Below, piece by piece: positions 57,397-64,000 of a DNA stretch of 64,000 nucleotides. This DNA is from Prorocentrum cordatum (Eukaryota; Sar; Dinophyceae; Prorocentrales; Prorocentraceae). The stretch spans positions 1-64,000 of the forward strand of contig CAUYUJ010018549.1 of the NCBI GenBank assembly GCA_963575745.1, written 5' to 3'. A model generated the notes under the pieces. It was not told where the DNA came from, made no database searches, and was given only the letters and a program-made list of their open reading frames with translations. The translations under genes were made by a program, and so were the position numbers. The number at the start of each line of letters is the position of its first letter. The stretch's first letter is position 1.

Positions 57397-58982
57397 TAAC
57401 TCGTAGAGCTTCGCTTACCATGTTATTGCTGGAAGCTTGAAAGTAATACCTCGTAGAGCTCTTCGTCGTCGATGAGCCAGAGGAATTCCGGCGCGGGGTG
57501 GAGCTAGTTGGCCCAGCCGGCCGAGGCGGACAATGTGGCAACTTCTCGATAGTTTTCCAAATATTTGAAAGATATTTGACAATTCATTTTGACAAAGCAG
57601 ATTTTTCGCACCTGTAGACAACTTTGAGGGCCTCTGGGTCTAATATGAGCGCTGAAGGCGCACTTTTACTATCAAAACACTTGGTGGAACCAACTTTCTA
57701 TCGACATGAAAAAATTGAAGATTCAATTTTTCGAGAAATGCCTCGAGAAGCTCTCTTCTTCGGCTCTTAGCACTCTCACGCGTGAAAAGAGCTCTACGAG
57801 GTTCCCGGCGGAGACAGTTCACTGCCGGTGCCAGTTCTGGGGCGCTGGAGAGCGGCAAGGAAAATCTCGACGGACATTTTGATGACTTTTGTTCGGTTGA
57901 AAATTTTGTTCTCGAAATTCAACAGTTCGTTCGAGCTCTAATATTTTTTCCCGTGATATTCGATTTTATTCCCGCTCGCCATCTTGATCTCAGCTCGATC
58001 GGGTACTTTTTACTGCTAAAAAGCACTACGGCGGGATCGCCCGTTTCCAGGCATCTTGTGACGCGATGACGGTTTTTTCAAGATAACTCGAGCTTCAGGA
58101 CAGCTACAGAGCTGACAAGCACAACTAATCGATCCAGAATGATCAGGCGCGTTCGTCTGTTGAACCCAGAGGTATGAACTCGGTCTGCTAGCCGAGCAAG
58201 GTCTGCAAACCTACTCGTATTATTCGAGTCATCTTGACAGACGCTCTCGGTTTTCTGTATTTAATTCGAGCTGAAGGACAGCTACAGAGCTGATACGTAC
58301 AGAATATGATTAAGAATCATCAGTGGTCGTTGTCTGTTGAATCCAGAGCCTGAACTGCTGCCCGATCTAGAATCACGAAGTTGTTTCTATTGTTTGAGTC
58401 ATCTTGAGAGATGATGTCAGTTCTCTCTTAACTCGGGCTGTAGGGCGGCTGCATGGATGACAATCACTGGAATCGATTCGGAGACATCAGGCGCGTTCGC
58501 CTTTTGAATGCAGAGCTCCGAACTCTGTCTGCTGCCCGAACTAGGTCCGCGAAACTATTCGTATTGTTCGAGTTGTCCTGAGAGGTGCTGTCGGTTTTCT
58601 GCACTTAACTCGGGCTGTGGGGGGGGGGGGCTGCAGAGCTGATAATAGGAATCGATTCAGAGACATCAGACGCGTCCGCCTGTCGCATGCAGAGGTCTGA
58701 ATTCGGTCTGATACTCTAGCTAGGTTTGCCAAACTATTCGTATTGTTCGAATCATCTTCTGCTGTCGATTTACGCGCGTAACTCGGGCTGTAGGAGAGCT
58801 ACTAGAGCTCGTGCAGAAGAGAAGCATTGGGGGCGTTCGGCTGTTGCATCCGAGAGGTTTGAAATTGCTTGGGCTGAAAAACTATTTTATCGGTGTATTC
58901 TTTTTCGACATTATAGTTCTCAGGAAGCTCTACGAGTCCCCCGGCGGTACGAAAGGTTGACGGTTTACTGCCGGCGCCCAGT
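57397..58982 (+). mobile_element. Family B element B12, host of A10
   Basis: The left end AACTCGTAGAGCTTC follows TTGGTTGGT. It is interrupted after AAAGTAAT (57447) and resumes at 57836 with TCTGGGGCGCTGG. The array has about four or five units. The right hairpin has one mismatch and ends CCCAGT at 58982. Confidence 0.75.
57448..57835 (+). mobile_element. Family A element A10 with deleted hairpin loop
   Basis: ACCTCGTAGAGCTC starts it; GAGCTCTACGAGGT precedes a shortened hairpin (CCGGCGG, AGACAG, TTCACTGCCGG) from which the CCAGGTTGACGG loop is missing. It ends TGCCAGT. It therefore lacks the LINE target. Confidence 0.75.
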
Positions 58983-59251
58983 TTTGGTAAGATTTGAAAG
59001 ATATTTGACAATTTATTTTGAGGAAGCAGATTTTTACTTTTTCCGCGAGCAGCTCAGCTCTTTCGAGACAGTGTTACTATCCAAACATTTGGGGGAACCG
59101 ACGTGATATTGACACCGAGAAATGCAAGTATGATGTTTTTCTACAAATGCTCTGAGAAGCGGTCTGCTTTGAATCTGAGAATTCTTACGCGTGCAAGGAG
59201 CTACGAGGTTCCCGGCGGTGACCAGGTCGCCGGTTCACCGCCGACGCCAGT
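58983..59251 (+). mobile_element. Family A element A11, left part missing
   Basis: Interior from GATTTGAAAGATATTTGAC to the hairpin with loop variant CCAGGTCGCCGG and ACGCCAGT end. Confidence 0.65.
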
Positions 59252-60054
59252 TCCGGGGCGCTGGAGAGCTAGTTGGCAAGAAAAATCTCGACAGACCTTT
59301 TGGTGACTTTTGGTCGTTGTTCTCGAAATTCAACAATTCGTTTGAGCTCTAGTATTTTTCCCGTGATATTCGACCTTATTCCCGCTCGCCATCTTGATCT
59401 CAGCTCGATCGGGTACCTTTTACTGCCAAAAAGCACTCCGGCGGAATCGGCCGTTTCGAGTCATCTGATGCGCAGTGACGGTTTTCTCAAGATAACTCGA
59501 GTTCGAGGAGAGCTACAGAGCTGGTAAGCACAGCTAATCGATTCAGAATGATCAGGCGCGTTCGCCTGTTGAACCCAGAGGTCTGAACTCGGTCTGCAAG
59601 CCGAGCTAGGTCTGCAAATCATTTGTATTATTCGAGTTATCTTGACAGAAGCTCTCGCTTTTCTGTACTGAACTCGAGCTACAGGACAGCTACAGAGCTG
59701 ATACGTCAGAATATGATTAAGAATCATCAGTGGCCGTTGTCTGTTGAATCCAGAGCTCTGAACTCGGTCTGCTGCCCGATCTAGAATCGCGAAACTATTC
59801 GTATTGTTCGAGTCATCTTGAGAGATGCTGTCAGTTCTCTGCACTTAACTCGGGCTGTAGGGTGCTGCATGGCTGGTATTCACTGGACTCGATTCGAGAC
59901 ATCAGGCGCGTCCGCCTCTCGAATCCAGAGCTCCGAACTCTGTTTGCTGCACTTGGGCTGTAGGAGAGCTACAGAGCTCGTGCAGAAGACAATCCAGAAG
60001 CATCGAGGGCGTTCTGCTGTTGCATCCGAGAGGTCTGAAATTGCTTGGGCTGAA

Positions 60055-60091
<37 letters not shown>

Positions 60092-60176
60092 TATTTTTCC
60101 AACATTATATGTTGTCAGGAAGCTCTACGAGTCCCCCGGCGGTAACAAAGGTTGACGGTTTACCGCCGGCGCCCAG
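59252..60176 (+). mobile_element. Family B element B13, left end missing
   Basis: It starts TCCGGGGCGCTGGAGAG, as if A11 had inserted at its AATTCC site. Leader and about three array units, a run of 32 T at 60059-60090, then GGAAGCTCTACGAGT, hairpin and CCCAGT. Confidence 0.7.
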
Positions 60177-61421
60177 TTCGCAAGAAAAATCTCGACGGAC
60201 CTTTTTTCTGACTTTTGGTCGGTAACTCGTAGAGCTTCCCTTAGCTAGTTGCTGGAAGCTTAAGAGTAATTCCGGCGCGCTGGAGAGCTAGTTGGCAAGA
60301 AAAATCTCGACGGACCTTTTGCTGACTTTTGGCCGGTTGAAAATTTTGTTCTCGAAATTCAACAATTCGTTTGTGCTCTAGTATTTTTTCTGACCACATT
60401 CGATCTTATTCCCGCTCGCCATCTTAATCTCAGCTCGATCGGGTAAATATTTCTGCAAAAAAGCATCGCGGCGGGATCGGCTGTTTCGAGTCATCTTGAT
60501 ACGCGTTGTCGGTATTTTGTACTTAACTCGAGCTGTAGGGCAGCTACAGAGCTTATTCTCACAGCAATCGATTGCGAATCATGAGGCGCGTTCGTCTATC
60601 CCATCTAGAAGTCTGAACTCGGTCTGCTGTTCGAGCTAGTTCCGCGAAATTATTCGTGTTGTTCGAGTCATTTTGAGAGGTGCTGACAGTTTTCTGCACT
60701 TAACTCGGGCTGTAGGGGGGCTACAGGGCTCGTACTCACAGGAATCGATTCGGAGACATGAGGCGCGTCCGCCTGCCGAATCCAGAGCTCGGAAATCGGT
60801 GTGCTGCCCGAGCTAGGTTCGCAAAACTATTCGTATTCGTCGAGTCGTCTTGAGAGGTACTGTCCGTTTTCTGCACTTAACTCAAGCTGTAAGGTGGCTG
60901 CAGGGTTGGTAATCACTTGAATCGATTCCGAGACATCAGTCGCGTCCATCTGTCGCATTCAGAGCCCTGAACTGGGCCTGCTGCCCGAGCTAGGTTCGCG
61001 AAACTATTCGTATTGTTCGAGTCATCTTCAGAGGTGCTGTCAATTTTCTGCACGTAACTCGGGCTGTAAGGGGGCTGCAGGGCTGGTAATCACAGGGATC
61101 GATCCAGAGACATCAGGCGCGTCCGCCTGTTGCATTCAGATGTCTGAACTCGGTCTGATACTCGAGCTAGATTCGCGAAACTATTTGGATTGTTCGAGTG
61201 ATCTTGAGAGGTGCCGTCGATTTTCGCACGTAACTCGGGCTGTAGGAGAGCTACGGAGCGCGTGCGCAGAGAAAACGATCCAGAAGCGTCGGGGCGTTCG
61301 GTTGTTGCATCGAGAGGTCTGAAATCGTTTAGGATGAAAAATTATTCGTTCTCTGCAATTTTTTTCGACATTATATATGCTCAAGGAAGCTCTACGAGTC
61401 CCCCGGCGGTAACAAAGGTTG
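60177..61421 (+). mobile_element. Family B leader fragment and element B15, host of LINE copy 4
   Basis: 60177-60223 is a B leader piece. B15 starts AACTCGTAGAGCTTCC at 60224 after TTGGTCGGT. It has five 178-bp units (anchors near 60487, 60663, 60838, 61017 and 61193) and the 5' hairpin arm at 61403-61412. Its right end is displaced by LINE copy 4 beyond the window. Confidence 0.7.
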
Positions 61422-61926
61422 AGGAAGCGGAGATTACCTCCCGCTCTCCCTCGGCCTTGGCCCGTCGGGGGCTCCTCGAGCTGCATCGTGCAGTCAGGTA
61501 GCCTGCCCCTGGCCCGCCGCGCGGGGGCGCGTGGCGATCGGGCCACTTCGGCGACTTCGGCGAGTCCGAGGTAAGCAGGCCGCCTGCCTTTGTTTGTATT
61601 TGGTTGTGTGCATTGTTGCGGCATTTTGCCGCGTCGAGCTGGACGGGACGAGCCAGAGTCAATCGATCGATCTGGACCGCTGGGGAGCCAACTTCGGACA
61701 CTGGGAGTGGGAGTATCTTGCCAGACAGGTTGGTAACGCTTGTCACGACGATAAAGATTCTCTAGTTGACATACCATCTGGACCACCTGATCTCTCTCCC
61801 ACTTTACCTCACAAACCTTGTACCCCATATAACTTTCATCAGTTAAGTGCGCATCTCAAACGTACTCGAGAAGATCGATCGTTCTGTGCGAAGTGGAATA
61901 TCCCTTGTAACATCTCAGACGGCAAG

Positions 61927-62973
61927 ATGGCTGCCTCATCAGCTGCTGCGGTCCCCGAGGTTTTCGCCATGGACGCCACTGATATGCCCGTTCCAGGAGC
62001 CAAGGAGGAGGAGGTCCCAGAGGGAAAACGTGTCAAAGTTCAGACGGTTGAAGGCCTCGAGGAGGCCATGACTACGGGGATGGACAAGATCACGACGCTT
62101 GTTGCATCTCTGGGAGGTAAGATGACTGAGGGCTTCCAATCAACTCATCGGATCATCACGGACCTAGGCACCCAACTCAATGCTCGTGTTGATTCGGTGG
62201 AGAAAAATGTACAGCAGGCGATGACGGACCTTGATGTTATCACTAAGAAGGTGGAGGATCAGAGGCTCCAGATTATTCAGCTCCAGCAGACTCCGGCAGG
62301 TGGGGCCCCCAGAGCAGGCACTTCTACGACAGCGTCCTCGGGGGAAACTCGGCAGTCCATGCAGAACTTCACTCCATCATTTGTCGAGCTCAAGGGATGG
62401 GTGACGGACTGGCGGGATGCAGAAAAGCGTCAGGAGGAGATGTTATCACAGCAGGCGTTGAACTCACTACTGAATGAGGTCCTGGCTGGAGAATGGTTCA
62501 GCGGTGTGAAGGAGCTTCTGGACCTGAACCAATCCAAGAGGTTCAACACAGGTCGAGAGGCATGGGGTTATTCGCGTGCTCGGCTCTATTTCCAGAATGG
62601 GGTTACCAGTGACCAGCTGTGGGATCTCCGTCGTCGGCTCGTCGCCGCGATCGCCGACAACAAACTCCAGCACGCTCCCAGGGTCCTCAAGGTCCACGTG
62701 GAGGCCCCCCCCTGGAAGAAGCCCCATCTGGATGCCGCTGGGATCTTTCAGGCAAAGTTCAAGAGTTTCAAGAAGCATCATTCAAATCTCAGGGCTGAGA
62801 CGGGACCACCGATTACGTTCATGTGGGGTTCCAGTGACCACTTACCACCTCCAGGGAATATTGTGGCCAAGTTCTCTCTGCAGAATGGCTGGGGGATTAC
62901 TCGTGCAATGAATCAGCTTGAGCCAGGGATCAACATTCATGAGTTGCGAGCGAGGATTTCCAGTACGAACTAG
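61927..62973 (+). CDS. LINE copy 4 ORF1 (coiled-coil RNA-binding protein)
   Basis: The first in-frame ATG gives MAASSAAAVPEVF and about 348 residues; the frame is open upstream to at least 61531, so a longer product is possible. A long coiled coil (about 62045-62290, EEAMTTGMDKITTLVAS then VDSVEKNVQQAMTDL) is followed by a probable RRM-like block with ARLYFQNGVTSDQLWDLRR (about 62578-62634) and VHVEAPPWKKPHLDAAG. The layout matches ORF1 of copies 2 and 3 despite low sequence identity. It ends at TAG 62971-62973, with ORF2 following in the same frame. Confidence 0.75.
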   Translation: MAASSAAAVPEVFAMDATDMPVPGAKEEEVPEGKRVKVQTVEGLEEAMTTGMDKITTLVASLGGKMTEGFQSTHRIITDLGTQLNARVDSVEKNVQQAMTDLDVITKKVEDQRLQIIQLQQTPAGGAPRAGTSTTASSGETRQSMQNFTPSFVELKGWVTDWRDAEKRQEEMLSQQALNSLLNEVLAGEWFSGVKELLDLNQSKRFNTGREAWGYSRARLYFQNGVTSDQLWDLRRRLVAAIADNKLQHAPRVLKVHVEAPPWKKPHLDAAGIFQAKFKSFKKHHSNLRAETGPPITFMWGSSDHLPPPGNIVAKFSLQNGWGITRAMNQLEPGINIHELRARISSTN

Positions 62974-64000
62974 AGGTGCCACGACACCATTGCGTCATGG
63001 AATGTGCGTCGGGCAGGTGCAGAGAACGGCCATGACATAATTAATTCACTACGTCGCTTAGATGTGGGACTCGCGGGGTTGTGCGAGTGTCAGTTCCTTT
63101 CAGTTCGTGATCTCAGCATGCGAGGTTACACAATTTTTCGCAGTACTTGTCGGAAGGCTGCGGTGATCATGTCCAAGTCTTGGAGAGACTCGCTCAGAGC
63201 CACATATCGTGGCACAGGTTTTGTCATTTGTAATTATTTTTGTGTTACGGTTATTTTTGCATATATGCCACATGAGAGTATCAGTACCCTTACGGAAGAA
63301 CAGTATGAGCATGATGTGTATGAGCAGATATTGTTTGATATATCCCAAGTGCTTCGCACACATAGGTCTACGTTCCCGAAGCAGCCGCAGGACCTGGTCT
63401 TCTTGACAGATGCTAACGTCGAACTCGAGCCAGATTCGGAGGTCGACGGCTTCAGAGTTACTGGATCAGGGCTTCTGGAGGCGTCTGGGATTGCTGGGGA
63501 TTCTACGGAGATTGATACTGGGATGGAGGAAGGAGCGGATGACGGCAACCCGTATATGACTCAAACAAAACGTTGTGCACGTAAAATAAGACCTCATAGG
63601 GTTGTCTCGGGCTTCGAAATTCGACGGGCGTCTAGGCTGCAATCTATGAGGAGGGCCCTACTGGACTTCTGCGGGCTCTGGGGCATCAGGATGGAGAACA
63701 CATTTGGGCAGAGGAGGGTTACTTTCAAATCAAGTGCGGGGGTGGAGAAGGTACTCGACTATGTTGGTGTCAGCCGTCGTTTACACAGGCAGGAGATCAC
63801 TGTAGGCTGGATGCTGCCTGCGGAAATCGGCCACGCCTGGACGGAGCACCCATGCAGCAGATACGAGCGTGCGCTGTCTGACCACGCTTGCATAGTTGTT
63901 CGCCTGTCTTGTGCACCGTCTGCGAAGAGACGGACCCAGCCTGCTCGGAAATTCATCCACTTGCAGCCGGTGTCGCAGCGTGAGTTTGCGAAGAACATGG
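62974..64000 (+). CDS. LINE copy 4 ORF2, APE endonuclease part, cut by window edge
   Basis: The frame continues from ORF1 past TAG without any stop to the last base, 342 codons. It starts RCHDTIASWNVRRAG, so the APE motif WNVRR (62998-63012) lies only eight codons after the stop and before any ATG. Further APE motifs are GLCECQF (about 63076), VIFAYMPHE (about 63253), LTDANVELE (about 63403), VLDYVGV (about 63751) and ALSDHAC (about 63871). The Glu of the usual QES is kept in CECQF. The reverse transcriptase lies beyond the window. Product role: nicking of the target hairpin to prime reverse transcription. Confidence 0.8.

Larger units (their letters stand above)
61422..64000 (+). mobile_element. 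LINE copy 4, 5' part
   Basis: The host sequence matches the uninterrupted hairpin at 60132-60172 through AAAGGTTG, then diverges, placing the insertion at the same point as in copies 1-3. It runs off the right window edge. Confidence 0.85.

Overview
The window looks like dinoflagellate nuclear DNA made almost entirely of mobile elements. The reasons are a very GC-rich intronless giant ORF, long GT-rich tracts, layered non-LTR retrotransposons, and a possible relict of the dinoflagellate spliced leader at one retroelement 5' end. The organism is an inference and I do not name a species. I saw no rRNA, tRNA, CRISPR array or ordinary host gene.

Layout. (1) 1-14333 is the right-hand part of a Helitron-like rolling-circle element. 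It encodes one giant protein: C2H2 finger, DUF6570-like region, HUH/Y2 Rep, PIF1-type helicase, ubiquitin-specific protease (USP) and a Cys/His tail. One frameshift lies near 1000. A 2.6-kb GT-rich tail follows, with three copies of a ~612-bp higher-order repeat. (2) 14334-32404, 37494-40621, 46531-49401 and 55526-61421 are a nested mosaic of three short non-autonomous families, named here A (~400 bp), B (~1.05-1.6 kb, with an internal 178-bp tandem array) and C (~330 bp). Each has an inverted repeat at its left end that recurs just before a 3' terminal hairpin, ends in AGT, and inserts between two T bases without target duplication. This is the structure described for Helentron/HLE2 elements. 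The right end of the Rep-helicase element matches family C at 27 of 28 bases. (3) 24601-26700 holds unrelated tandem repeats. (4) 32405-37493 is a ~5-kb inverted-repeat structure with 726-bp arms.

(5) Four non-LTR retrotransposons (LINEs), at 18074-19256, 40622-46530, 49402-55525 and 61422 to the window end, are inserted in the same orientation at the same position: the loop of the 3' hairpin of family A or B elements. Their ORF1 has a coiled coil. ORF2 has an APE endonuclease, a reverse transcriptase with WADN/WADS instead of YxDD, and a C-terminal RNase H whose motifs are circularly permuted. ORF1 and ORF2 are in one frame, separated by a single stop in a conserved context (stop-NGG-TGC-C), which suggests readthrough.

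Proposed working model (inference): the giant Rep-helicase moves the non-autonomous hairpin elements by rolling-circle transposition, and a site-specific LINE family parasitises the hairpin loops of those elements. Old nests of insertions therefore make up most of the locus.
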